Source: Patella vulgata
Taxonomy: Eukaryota; Mollusca; Gastropoda; Patellidae
DNA: 64,000 nucleotides
Direction: 5' to 3'
NCBI RefSeq assembly: GCF_932274485.2
Contig: NC_065884.2
Coordinates: forward strand, 25,033,622 to 25,097,621
Shown here: positions 1-11,908 of the stretch, piece by piece
Numbering within the stretch: position 1 is the first letter of the stretch
Layout of the letters: each line of letters opens with the position of its first letter
Program-made: the position numbers and the translations under genes
The notes under the pieces: model-generated
The model's input: only the letters and a program-made list of their open reading frames with translations
Told to the model about the DNA's origin: nothing
Database searches by the model: none

Positions 1-308
1 GCTGCGATACTGGTTGTCAGCAGTCCTGGTACTGCCACAGTTAATAAGGACTTCTTGTTTGGTGCCCATTGCTTTTTTCAGATGTATCCCTGAGACGTTT
101 TAATTGATACATCAATAAAATTGATTATCATGGAACTAGATTGCTTTACACAGATGTGTGGGTCTTGTGCAAAAATCTGTGATTCCAAGCCGTGACCTTT
201 CATTAGTTAAAAATACATTTAAAAATTTTTCATGTTTGTTAATAAATTTGTTGCTATATATAACTTCTAGAAATATATTTTCTCATTGAAATTCCATTCT
301 AATTTCAG
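1..308. other. C1QBP intron, left edge
   Basis: Sequence upstream of the first visible C1QBP acceptor (AG at 307-308). No exon, repeat or RNA gene recognised; presumed intron of the same gene. Confidence 0.5.
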
Positions 309-3300
309 TTGATGGAGCTATATCAAAGTTTTTAGATAAAGAAATAAAACTAGAAGAAACTTCTAAATCCAACCAAAAATTACCAACAGTAAAAGGTTTT
401 GAATTATCTAAATCAGATGGAAGTGATGTAGAATTAGTTAAGCAAAGTGGAAATGAAAAGTAAGAAAGTCCCTTTAGTAAGCTAAGTAATCAGTCATAGG
501 TTTAAATGTAGTCATCTGCAACTAAAGATTTAAACAACCAAATTTGTAGTTTGTACTAAAGTAACACATTACATGGTCAGATTGCACATGGATCTAACCT
601 GTAGCTATAACATTCAGATCTCCTGGGTTTATAATATGGTTGTCAGTGGCATGACTTTGATCAAAATAAAGAATTGAATTGAGTTGACCTGCTACATGTA
701 TGTTATTTGGATTAGTAATAGTGAAAAGTTGGTACCATTAAATGTTTGTTTGTGTTGACAGTGGATCAAAAATTGGGTTATATCTCAACACTGGCTTTAT
801 CCAGAGATATAAAACGTTGAACAAGGAAATAGTCATCTCACAAAACAACTCGATCAAATTGACAATTACGTTTTTGACGCAATTTTAGCCAAAATTTCAA
901 CCTAGCTTTTATATTCAATCAAAGTCAAAATCTGTACTGTATTTATTTTTCTTACAGAGTTACAGTAAAATTTAATGTGAATGCATCAGTGGATTCTGAT
1001 CATCCCCCAGCTGTTGAAGGCCAAAGTGAGGAAGCTACCGATGTAGGTCCCAAGGATATATCATATTGATTTAAAAAAAAAAAAAATAATAAACAATTTA
1101 ATATTCTGAATATGAAAACATGAAACCACAGTTCGATGTTTGAATTAGTCCTATGAGTAATATTTTTATCATTATTTCATGTACCTTTCTTTTTATCTGA
1201 GAGTATGTTATTGTAATTCCTGTAAGTTCATCAATCCTTGTAAATGGTCTACATAATGGTTCGGCTGGTCATAACGAGGAGCCCTATCAAATTATTATAC
1301 TCCATTTGTAGGCTAAATAGATTTGGTTTGGTCATTTACAAATGAACCGATTTATTAGGGTTTCACACTGCGTAGCTTGTGTGAAACACTATTGTTTTTG
1401 TTAAAATTATTATTAAGCTTTCATATTACATATGAAAGCTTATTGTTTCTGTTAAGATTATTATTGTTATTTTTTTTTTGTGTTTTGTCCACAAATCGGA
1501 TTTCTCAGAATCTAACCATAGGATCGTTCTGAAACTTTTACCTATCCCCCCAAAAATGGGTGGTGGCTGTTGATTAAATATATTTTCAAAACGTTTTACG
1601 AATCCGAAATCACCGAATTTTACGAAGGAATGCATTTGACCTACAATGCTGTAACTCTGTGACTATTTGACCTATTTTACTAATTCTTTTTTCTTTGAGT
1701 ATCTTGAAACATTTACTTCAAATCTGCAATTTCGGATTTTGGCATTTCGAAAATTCGTCGCTGTCATTTCGAACCGGAAGTTATTACCAATTTGACAACT
1801 TCTTTAATAGTTGTGCGATTTTCGTGAAATTTAGAATGTTAGTAGATCTTGCCAATGCGACTTCAATGATGTCCTTGGAAATTTTCTAAATTATCTCCCC
1901 TTGGTGAAATTAAGGATCAAAGTTTTCAAAAAAATCGTCGAAATATAGGTCAGAATGACCTAAAAAAAAAATTCGATACTAGACAAGTAATTACTGATTC
2001 GTACACAAAATATGGAGTTTGTCGATCGAACCGGAAGTGTCACTATCTTTAAACGTGAAAAATCAAAAAGGCTTTTTTGCTATTTTACTTACAGACTCGG
2101 TCGTCATATTTTTGGAATCCTGGAAGGAATACCTAAAAATCTATCGGATCAGAATTTTGATTTCGGTCACGTGATGGTCACCATTTTGAATTGAAAATGA
2201 AAAATAGAAGCATTTTGAAGGGCCGGGACTTTGGAACACAAGAACTCTCCTTCTAATTAAGCTAGAATGTTCAAACTTGGTGTAGGCGTTTACTAGGTCA
2301 ATGTCATGATTGAGTTCAAAGATGAGCATTTTTTGCCTAGGGTAAGCAGAGATAAGCAAGCTGATTTGTTGATTCTTTAGGGCACGATGACATTGGTTAT
2401 AATGAATGGAGGGCGATGAAACTCTTGTCAATCGAGAGGCTAATAGCTGGCCTGTTGTGTGAAATCATTGTATCATTTTTTATTCGAATTTCTCCTTTGA
2501 TGTTTTCCGTGCCGACAAGGTTGTTTTCGAGTTTAGCTGGATTTGACTTCGCGCATGCGCTACGCTGGAACCAAAGGTACCATGAGTACTAAATTCCGGC
2601 GAGCAACTTTTCACGTTGGTACCTAGGTACCCTGAAAATTTCAAGGTGATACCTGCATTCGTTCAAGTCGTTTGTTCTTGTCACCTGCCTTTCGTCGTTT
2701 TTTTTCTAAGTCAATTTACGGCTTCCATGAGGGGAAAAAAGTGGAATTTCGCCGTGACACCGGCACCGATTGTCCGAAAACCATGAAATTTGGACACAAT
2801 ACGTCCATTACCACCCCGGACTCTGTGCCTTACCCCCATTTTGATCCCATTAAAAAAAAAGAGTTTTAGCAAAAAAACGATTTTCGGAATTTAATATTGG
2901 TTTTAACCCTGTACCCAGACAAGATATAGATATTATTATAATCCCTATGAAATATTTTAATTATTTACTGCTATAATATGAATTATCACTTATTCCCCGT
3001 TAAATAAATATCGGTCACCGGGTGCAGCTGTACAACTTCAAGGACCCTGGCTTCAAGTCAATTTACGGCTTCCATGAGGGGAAAAAAGTGGAATTTCGCC
3101 GTGACACCGGCACCGATTGTCCGAAAACCATGAAATTTGGACACAATACGCCCATTACCACCCCGGACTCTGTGCCTTACTCCCATTTTGATCCGATTAA
3201 AAAAAAAACAGTTTTAGCAAAAAAACGATTTTCGGAATTTAATATTGGTTTTAATTAATTTTGAAATTGCAAATGCAAAGAGATTTTATCGCCTCTTCCG

Positions 3301-6300
3301 TATGTGATAGGTACTGGTACTATACACATTATCCTTAAAAGACAATTTTTTAAAATGACCGTAACGATGTATCGACACTAGAAACCGAAATCGCCTATTT
3401 TGACCTTTTTTGACTGCTGAGGCATCATTCCGGTGGTCCAAATCTCTGGAATTTCTAGCGGTTGGCTGCGCCGCGATGATATTTATCACATACTAAATTG
3501 AGAAAAATCCTCAGATATCAAGAACAATAAAAATTCGATAAAATACGGCAATTTTTTAAGCAAAAAACCTTTGATTGTTGGGGGCGGGTTTTGAATTTAT
3601 TTTGAACGTTCTCGGAATCCAACACTCTTCTATTTTTAATATGTGATAGCTAGAATCCCAAGGTACATTCTGTGCATATTTGAAGGCAATCGGAGCACAG
3701 GAACGTTGCCTGGGCAGAGCAAATCAAAGGCTTCTTCGTCTTATGACCTTAAACACTGCGTATAAATTTAAAGTCAATCGGATATTAACAGCAAAAGGGG
3801 GGCGACGACAATATACGACCACATTTCAATGTGGGCCTATAAAAAGTAAATCATTGCCAATAGAAAAGACCCACCTTTCCCCCAACAACAACCATGTAAT
3901 GCACTAGCTATAATGGGGATTTTTCTGGAACACAGCGAAATGGGTCTTTTAAAATGTTCACAAGTGTATCACAAGGAGGGTTTGCTTCTTCTCTATGGGA
4001 CACCCGATACCACTTCTCAACGAGGAATTCAGTCACACAGCCAACACCATTTTGTATGTTTGTGTAATCTTTATTCAGTATAAATCAAGTAATACAAATA
4101 AAAAAATACTTGGATTGATGAAAACATAATTTTTGAGAGTTATTCATACATGTAGCATAATTGTTCTTATTTAAAAAATGTACATGATTACATGTTTGTC
4201 ATAAACAACATTAAATAAACAATCATGTTTCTTCACGATAACAGTAACAGTATAACAATTGTATGAAATATATTTTCCTTTATTTTTTTTTATTTTTAGA
4301 AAGGCCACTTCCTTGGTTTAAAATATATCATAAATTGTAGTTATCTAACATATACTTCCATGTATGTTTAGCTAACAGATTACCACGTCGCCTTATCTAA
4401 CAGAGAGTAAATGGTATACAATATCAAATTATAATCTACCAGCATTACTTGTTTCAGTAATTTAATCGTGTGTTATTCTTGTATTTAAGTGAGAAGAGTG
4501 AATAAACTATCATGGGTTGAAACAAATATATTGGAGTAGAAATAAACATTGTATATTGGTTTGCAAATAAATAATTGGTACAGATAATGCAATGTCATAC
4601 AACATACTTTTTGGATTCGGTACAAATACAACCTTTTTATCATCAATGAAAATAATGTGATTTCAAAGTAACGATGAATAAAAAACCATTGCTTATATAA
4701 AGTACATGTAATTGGGTTCATTTAATTCACTTTGTATCTATAATATACATGTAGTATTAAACAATAAATATATTGATTAATGCCAATTCTATACAAATCT
4801 CATAGTTGTATTCATGTTTTCTTTACCATAACAAGAATCAGTACAACAGATTTAGTAACAATATATTCCTTTCTACATCCGTCAGAGTGGTTGATGATTC
4901 ATAGATTCTAATAACCCCTTTTGAAGTTTATATGAAAGCTTTGATATCTGCTATGCAGATCTAGTTAGGGTTTCACACTGCGAAGCTTGTGTGAAACACT
5001 ATTGTTTTTGTTAAAATTATTATTCTTATTATTATTATTATTCTTCTTTTGTTTTGAGTAGATCTCAGCAACTACTTGTCGCATCGTTACGATTTCTTCG
5101 GTTTTACTTGGAAAGTGGGTGTGACTTAGAGGATAAAGCTATTTTGAACGTTCTGCGACAATGCGAAATGTCCGAAATCACCGAAGTTATCGTTTTTACA
5201 AATATTGCGGTAATTTTAACAATAATCATGGGATTTTAACTTTCGATACATTTTGGCATAGCTGGAGACAGGGCACATAGCTGCGCTACTTTTGATTTTT
5301 GATTTTCGGCAAATCTTCGCAGATATTAGGCGCTAAATTTAGAAAATTTAAATTTTTACAAAAAACTTTTTTATTTATGAATATTTTTTAGTCGTGTTTT
5401 ACACAAATATAACGAGCCCTCTGACTTGGGCAAAAATGTGAAAAATTTTTGTCTCGGTAATTTTCCTTGGCCCCCATTGGCTAATTCAGTTTTTCAGTCC
5501 TAGATTAATTATTTATTGTTCGATTTGTATAAAACAAAGTTCATATGCTCCGTTGTCTCAATTGTCATTTTTTTTGTTACCAATAGTTTTATCTGTCGGC
5601 ACCGGAAGTGGCGTAAATTGACAAAAAACTACAATTTTGACAGTTAGGTACCATTTTTCGAAAGCAAATATTATTGTTTTCAAATCTGGTATAACTGAAA
5701 TTGTGCGCCCTTTAAAGGCGCACAAAATGTTGGGACCAGTTTTTTTAATTTCGATTCCGTTTTCGGGCTATTTCGATTAAAAGGTGAAAAAAGGTGTAAA
5801 ATTAAGCTATTTACAACCCATCCAGCGTTTTCATATTTTAAAATATTACTTCGTAACTTTCATAAACTCGTAGCAATAATCTATACGGAGAGAATGTATG
5901 TGAAAATTAATTTGTAATATGCGCAGTTGCCGAGAAATGGGCAATTTTGCATGAGTCACTTTTTACGCTAGTTTGCCTGTAAAAGAGTCAATTATTATTC
6001 GATTTTCATAAAAGTGACACCATTTGATGTGTAATGTCAATTTTAACTAGGTCAAACCAAATTAACCCTTTCAATATCACCGGAAATGACGTAATTTGGG
6101 CAAAAATTGTATTTATAGCCTTCGAAACCAGTAATTTATTCAAATGAGTCATATTTGTTATTTGTTTAAAATTTTGATATTTGATTCAAATCAACTAATA
6201 CAATGACCCCTTACGATCATATAGATATCACAAAATGGTTTCTAACTTGTTCAGTTGCGGAGAAATAAGCAATTTTCAACAGGTCACTTTTTAAGGTTTT

Positions 6301-9300
6301 TTGTCAATAAAAGTCTCAATTATTATTCGATTTTCATGAAATTTTCACTGTGTGATACATAATGCCATTTACGATTTCATACAAGTAATTTCAGATTTTC
6401 ATTATCACCGGAAGTAACGTCATTTTGGCAAAAACTGTATTTTTAGCCTTCAAAACAGATATTTTATTCAAATGAATCAGATTTGTAATGTTTTTAAAAT
6501 TATGATATTTGATTCCAATCAACAAATAGAATGAACTCCTTCGATCATACAGATACCTCAAAATGGTTTCTAACTTGTACGGTTGCAGAGAAATAGGCGA
6601 TTTTCTACAAGTCATTTTTCAAGGTTTTTGGTCTATAAAGGTGGCAATTATTATAGGATTTACATAAAATTTTCACCATGTGATCATGCTATTTCTGATT
6701 TCATAAACCAATTTAACATTTTCATTATCACCGGAAGTAATGTAATTTTGACAGGATCACTGACATGTAGCAAATGAATTGATTGCTGGATTTGGTTGTT
6801 TCTGCGTCCATTTTATTTCATGTGTGCAATGCTTATGTGGAAACCTGTTTAACGGTTTCATTGGTACCGGAAGTGACATAAGTTCAAGGGTAACGTGGCA
6901 CTGGTGAAACCCGTCATTACTGCTTCGCAGTTCTAGTTCTTATTATTATTATTCTTCTTTTGTTTTGAGTAGATCTCAGCAACTGATTGTCGGATCGTTA
7001 CGATTTTTCGGTTTTATCGGAAAAGTGGGTGTGACTTAGAGGATAAAGCTATTTTGAACGTTCTGCGACAATGCGAAATGTCCGAAATCACCGAAGCTAT
7101 CGTTTTTAGAAATATTGCAGTAATTTTAACAATAATCATTGGATTTTAACTTTCGATGCATTTTGGCATAGCCGGAGACGGGGCACATAGCTACGCTACT
7201 TTTGATTTTTGATTTTCGGCAAATCTTCGCAGATATTAGGCGCTAAATTTAGAAAATTTAAATTTTTACAAAAAACTTTTTTATTTATGAATATTTTTTA
7301 ATCGTGTTTTACACAAATATAACGAGTCCTCTGACTTGGGCAAAAATGTGAAAATTTTTTGTCTCGGTAATTTTCCTTGGCCCCCATTGGCTAATTCAGT
7401 TTTTCAGTCCTAGATTAATTATTTATTGTTCGATTTGTATAAAACAAAGTTCATATGCCCCGTTGTCTCAATTGTCATTTTTTTTGTTACCAATAGTGTT
7501 ATCTGTCGGCACCGGAAGTGGCGTAAATTGACAAAAAACTACAATTTTGACAGTTAGGTACCATTTTTCGAAAGCAAATATTATTTTTTTCAAATCTGGT
7601 ATAACTGAAATTGTGCGCCCTTTAAAGGCGCACAAAATGTTGGGACCATTTTTTTTAATTTCGATTCCGTTTTCGGGCTATTTTGATTAAAAGGTGAAAA
7701 AAGGTGTAAAATTAAGCTATTTACAACCCATCCAGCGTTTTCATATTTTAAAATATTACTTCGTAACTTTCATAAACTCGTAGCAATAATCTATACGGAG
7801 AGAATGTATGTGAAAATTAATTTGTAATATGCGCAGTTGCCGAGAAATGGGCAATTTTGCATGAGTCACTTTTTACGCTAGTTTGCCTGTAAAAGAGTCA
7901 ATTATTATTCGATTTTCATAAAAGTGACACCATTTGATGTGTAATGTCAATTTTAACTAGGTCAAACCAATTTAACATTTTCAATATCACCGGAAATGAC
8001 GTAATTTGGGCAAAAATTGTATTTATAGCCTTCGAAACCAGTAATTTATTCAAATGAGTCATATTTGTTATTTGTTTAAAATTTTGATATTTGATTCAAA
8101 TCAACTAATACAATGAACCCTTACGATCATATAGATATCACAAAATGGTTTCTAACTTGTTCAGTTGCGGAGAAATAGGCAATTTTCAACAGGTCACTTT
8201 TTAAGGTTTTTTTGTCAATAAAAGTGTCAATTATTATTCGATTTTCATGAAATTTTCACTGTGTGATACATAATGCCATTTACGATATCATACAAGTAAT
8301 TTAAGATTTTCATTATCACCGGAAGTAACGTCATTTTGGCAAAAACTGTATTTTTAGCCTTCAAAACAGATATTTTATTCAAATGAATCAGATTTGTAAT
8401 GTTTTTAAAATTATGATATTTGATTCCAATCAACAAATAGAATGAACTCATTCGATCATACAGATACCTCAAAATGGTTTCTAACTTGTACGGTTGCAGA
8501 GAAATAGGCGATTTTCTACAAGTCATTTTTCAAGGTTTTTGGTCTATAAAGGTGGCAATTATTATAGGATTTACATAAAATTTTCAACATGTGATGATGC
8601 TATTTCTGATTTCATAAACCAATTTAACATTTTCATTATCACCGGAAGTAATGTAATTTTGACAGGATCACTGACATGTAGAAAATGAATTGATTGCTGG
8701 ATTTGGTTGTTTCTGCGTCCATTTTATTTCATGTGTGCAATGCTTATGTGGAAACCTGTTTAACGGTTTCATTGGTACCGGAAGTGACATAAGTTCAAGG
8801 GTAACGTGGCACCGGTGAAACCCGTCATTACTGCTTCGCAGTTCTAGTTTTTTCTTGTTTTTATCAGTTAGGAGAAAAATGATGAAGTAATACTTTTTCA
8901 TTTATTACCACCTCAGACATGGACGATCATACATTTATACCATTCAGTATTTTAATCCTGTTGTCTTTTATTTCAGATGGTTTCTAGACCAAGTTTTACT
9001 GTTGAATTAAATAAGGGAGACAACCAGATTTTAGCTGTTCACTGTTATTTCCCTGAAGATGGTATGGTAGATGATGCCAGTCAAGAAGGTACAGAATCGA
9101 TTGGTATGTAATAAAGCTAGTATACTCAACATGACAATTCTTCACAAGCTGCTTTATTTACTTTTTCTCTTTATATATGTTACCGTATTCTGTAGCAGTA
9201 ATCTGCAGAAGAGAATAAAATCTAGGGTTTATATTTCTTTAACTTTTAATTAAAATGGCGGCAAGAAGAATCTCTACAGCAACATTGATTACAATAATAA

Positions 9301-11908
9301 AACTTCCATTATATGGTTATTCATGATTTAGTTTGTAACTCTAAAGTCTACTTTAACATCAGCTTTATTCTGGTTTGACTCAAAGAACTGAGAAATATTT
9401 GTTTACATTTCATCAAAATGACACATTATTGCAAACATCCAATCAGATTGCTACACATCATGACTCATCAATATTAATAAGCAATGTTGATCACATGACC
9501 CCAGCTTCTCGAGCAAGAAATCGGTTCCCACTTCGATATGGGTTCTCACTTCAATATGGTATCGCCTGCTTCACCATTTAAAACATGAATAAAACACAAA
9601 CATTTCCCTAATATTCTAAAGAAAATACAAGAATCTTACTCAAACAAGATTCCTTAACATCATGTGACTCATAATTAATTAAACAATTATAAATTAACGA
9701 AAGCCATGTGATTCTTATGTGCTTGTGCTAGACATTCTGACTTCGAACGCTTACCCATTGACAAAACATCTAAATTTGCCGAAAAAACCCATTTGTTACA
9801 ACTCACAGCACTAACATTTTGATACATAATTTAGCATTTGACAATAAAAATGATACCTGCAGAAGAGAATAAAATGAAAGTTCATATTTCTGTAACTTTT
9901 AATTAAAATGGCGACAAGAAAGAATTTAGATAACACCCTCCTATTGTGTCATACCAAGTTACAGATTAGAGTTCCATCCCTTTGACTACTAATGAGTTCA
10001 ATAACTTTGGCACCTTCAGTCCAATGATCTGAAGAATCGAAAAACATTTATACAATTATATATAATATAGCAAATATTTAGGGAGATCTCTAAATTCCGA
10101 CTCACACATATAATACAGATGCATCTTTATATTATGGAAGTGGGTTTTTGTGGCCAAATGATCTAATGGGTGCCACTCGGCAAACCTCGGTAAATTCCGG
10201 TACCCTACATCTAACCTCAGCTGTATGATAGTAATTTATATGTACCTACGGCCATACATTTGCGATGCGGCTACCGGTTTACTTTAACAGGAAAACGTGC
10301 CGCTTTTACAAAAAAGTCCCAAAATTGTGTCTTTTGTTGAGTGTATATAACTAAACGAGCAGAGATATTGTCTCAAGGCTGCTGGTTTGATATAATTCCC
10401 TGTTAATTCCCCAAACCCAATGCCAAACTTGACGTTTGTTGATATAATACACTCTCCACAGAAATCTCCATGGGCGCAGCCATTTTTCATCCGGGACCTT
10501 TAAAATAGTTCCAATATGGCGGAATTCGTCATACAGCCGAGATTAGATGCGTAGAATCTGTCGAGGTTTGCCGAGTGAATGGGCGCCTGTCCAACCTCAT
10601 GGGTTTTCCCCAGGTCCCCTACGAGTAAGCGAATTATTGAAATGAAATTGAATCATACGTTTAGTCCTGAAATGTCCTAGTTTATGAAGACAACCATGCC
10701 CTTTGTATGTAATGGATATTGTTTGAACATGTATTGTTGAACTGTACTTTTACTTTCAGAAGATTTATTTGAAATACAAGAAGTTGCTTTATACAGTGGG
10801 GAATGGAGTGACTCTGTTTATAGCTTACAGGCTGAAACAATGGATGGCGTGAGTTGATTTTTTTTTATCAGATTAATGTGTGGAGAAATTAAGATTGAAT
10901 AGACATATAGACTAAAAATTTTGGGGGAATATTTCTCTTAGACATGGGTTGCTAGGCAAACAACAGCTTAGTTGTCCATGCAGTTTTTGAGGGTTCTCAG
11001 TAATTAAATATTACAGATTTCAGCAGAATTCCCAGCACATTTGGAAATAGATCTCAAAAACTGAACAATAGAACTGATTACTAGGTTATAACACAGGCAA
11101 TAACTCTGCACATACACATGTATAATGCACACCTAACACTGTCAATAAGGTTCATCCTTATGGCTAGTTAACAGTCCTATCAAGTTTATGAATGGCCGGT
11201 TGAGTAAGCTCATCTAGGTTGAAAAAATATCTAAAAAAGCTACAGAAAACAGAAAAATATTGAAGATTCTTGTAAATGAAATAAAATGAGGTTTAACATC
11301 CTACTGTTCTGCTCCGACTGGTCTAATGAAGACGGGCATACCCCATACAGTGTGCTATGAAGGAAATTTTGCCCGGGCAGCAGCACTATGGCTTACGCAT
11401 ATATCGAATTCCAACTGCCACGGGTTCTTTTACGTGCATGCTAATGTATACACAGGACCTTGGTTTATTGTCCCATCCGAATGACTAGAAGCTGTCCTTG
11501 TCAGGCCCTCCATCCTGCATTACTGACAAGGGGAAACTACGTCGGAAAATCCCGATGAACTTTCTTGGCCAATGCAGGGATTGAACACTCGACCTCCAGG
11601 CTAGCGAGCCAGCGTCTTACCCCTTAGCCGCCATGGTTCTCAAAGTTTCTTGTGCATACATAAAAAAACTTAAATGAAATAATAGATGCATAGTTTAAAA
11701 CTTTTAGATTGTTCTGAAGCTTTGTAGCTTTGTTAAAAAAACTTGTCTTCTTTTTCAGAATTTATATGATTTAATAATGGATATGTTAGATGAACGAGGT
11801 ATTAATGACGAGTTTGTTAATGATCTTATTGAATTCAGCACAGTGTATGAACATGGAAAATATATCGGTTTTCTTAAAAATATGAAATCATTTGTTGATA
11901 AAAACTAA
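309..11908 (+). CDS. C1QBP: C1QBP / p32 (MAM33 family), last five coding exons, 5' part outside window
   Basis: Five spliced segments with GT-AG borders and compatible phases: 309-459, 958-1042, 8977-9088, 10760-10848 and 11759-11908 (stop TAA 11906-11908), giving 194 residues. They align in order with vertebrate C1QBP: an N-terminal helix region (DGAISKFLDKEI), a beta segment (VTVKFNVNASVDS), the EVALYSGEW strand, and the C-terminal helices ending IGFLKNMKSFVDKN. The family forms a doughnut-shaped acidic homotrimer in the mitochondrial matrix, linked to mitoribosome function, and also found at the cell surface. The mature human protein is about 209 residues, so only the targeting peptide and the start of the mature domain should be missing to the left. 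The third intron-exon unit is separated from the second by a 7.9-kb intron packed with mobile DNA. Identity is secure from the whole-domain match; mitochondrial location is from family knowledge because the presequence is not in view. Confidence 0.95.
460..957 (+). other. C1QBP intron, nothing recognised
   Basis: Intron between the 309-459 and 958-1042 exons, GTAAG donor and TTACAG acceptor. AT-rich, no repeat family from elsewhere in the window seen in it. Confidence 0.7.
1356..1413 (+). repeat. Solo 5' head of hairpin-ended family A
   Basis: Carries TTAGGGTTTCACACTGCG, then GTGTGAAAC (9-bp perfect stem), then the GTTAAAATTATTATT tail. It is the same head as at 4965-5025, but here it is cut short and followed directly by the head of related family B. 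It is therefore a truncated or interrupted copy. Confidence 0.75.
2228..2440 (+). repeat. Single unit of the 146-bp satellite (element C core)
   Basis: Same order of motifs as the array at 13.1-14.9 kb: GCTAGAATGTTCAAACTTGG, GGTCAATG, a GATGAGCATTTT block and GGTAAGCAGAGATAAGCAA. It lies alone inside element B, away from any array. Confidence 0.8.
2708..3256 (+). repeat. Two direct copies of a 195-bp module
   Basis: 2708-2904 and 3055-3254 are almost identical, both starting AAGTCAATTTACGGCTTCCA and ending GGAATTTAATATTGGTTTT, separated by a 150-bp spacer. Short open frames through both copies code for the same peptide, but this is duplicated repeat DNA and shows no codon-level conservation. 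Confidence 0.85.
3719..3845 (+). repeat. 3' end of satellite element D (150-bp unit plus terminus)
   Basis: Last partial 150-bp unit (GACCTTAAACACTGCGTATA) followed by the terminus GGCGACGACAATATACGACC and CACATTTCAATGTGGGC, as at 58600-58710. A truncated copy with one unit only. Confidence 0.8.
4965..6936 (+). mobile_element. Hairpin-ended element, family A, copy 1 (with full head)
   Basis: The head has GGGTTTCAC, a 9-bp stem GTTTCACAC (4970-4978) with GTGTGAAAC (4989-4997) and loop TGCGAAGCTT, then GTTAAAATTATTATT and a short TTA microsatellite. The end has GTGAAACCC, a hairpin ACTGC TTC GCAGT (6919-6931) and CTAG (6933-6936). The 3' hairpin core GCTTCGCAG is the reverse complement of the 5' loop CTGCGAAGC, so both ends carry the same two words. 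There is no long open frame. It starts directly after the CTAG of element B. Class is probably Helentron-type non-autonomous; a plain MITE is the alternative. Confidence 0.7.
6937..8846 (+). mobile_element. Hairpin-ended element, family A, copy 2 (tandem, headless)
   Basis: About 1910 bp, nearly identical to 5023-6936 from the TTCTTATTATT microsatellite through the terminal hairpin and CTAG (8843-8846). It begins immediately after the CTAG of copy 1 and lacks the 5' hairpin, so the junction joins the 3' end of one copy to the internal microsatellite of the next. The few differences are single-base changes and one-base run-length changes, so the duplication is recent. Confidence 0.85.
9197..9930 (+). 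repeat. Direct repeat pair flanking 0.6 kb in a C1QBP intron
   Basis: About 75 bp at 9200-9273 (CTGCAGAAGAGAATAAAA through TTTTAATTAAAATGGCGGC) recur at 9857-9928 with a few changes. The rest of the intron 9089-10759 is AT-rich and otherwise unremarkable apart from the elements at 10174-10690. Confidence 0.75.
10174..10577. mobile_element. Small TIR element (hAT-like MITE)
   Basis: The ends are inverted: CACTCGGCAAACCTCG at 10174 and its complement ending 10577. Flanks are AATGGGTGC on the left and AATGGGCGC on the right, a near-perfect 8-9-bp target duplication. It is about 404 bp with no coding capacity. The flanking sequence on the right is SINE family 2, so the element seems to have jumped into a SINE. 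Confidence 0.75.
10578..10690 (+). repeat. SINE family 2, 3' portion
   Basis: GCCTGTCCAACCTCATGGG, CCCAGGTCCCCTACG and GAAATGTCCTAGTTTATG match, in order, the reverse complement of 48842-49000. The tRNA-like head is separated by the MITE at 10174-10577. Confidence 0.7.
11283..11641 (-). mobile_element. SINE family 1, near full length
   Basis: Reverse orientation. It opens with the tail complement (GAGGTTTAACATCCTACTG), then a CATACAGTGTGCTATGAAGG block, and ends with a tRNA-like head: the head strand shows a B-box-like GTGTTCAATCCCT and an A-box-like stretch after CCATGGCGGCTAAG. It lies in the last C1QBP intron (10849-11758), which holds nothing else recognised. Confidence 0.85.

Larger units (their letters stand above)
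1415..4964 (+). mobile_element. Hairpin-ended element, family B (Helentron-like, non-autonomous)
   Basis: The left end is a 12-bp perfect stem, AAGCTTTCATAT (1415-1426) and its complement (1430-1441), followed by GTTAAGATTATTATT, matching the tail of family A. The right end has the arm ATATGAAAGCTT again (about 4930-4941), then a hairpin with stem ATCTGC/GCAGAT (4946-4960), then CTAG (4961-4964). An arm shared between both ends, a subterminal 3' hairpin and a CTAG end recall Helitron2/Helentron-type non-autonomous elements; that class is inference. No coding capacity is visible. It contains a unit of the 146-bp satellite, an internal duplication and a piece of the 150-bp satellite, so it is composite. 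About 3960-4915 is AT-rich DNA with no recognised feature. Confidence 0.55.

Noticed and set aside
6391-8688. Near-identical open frames of 64-93 codons in both family A copies
   Set aside because: Duplicated because the element is duplicated; no domain, and they lie in AT-rich DNA with many alternative frames.
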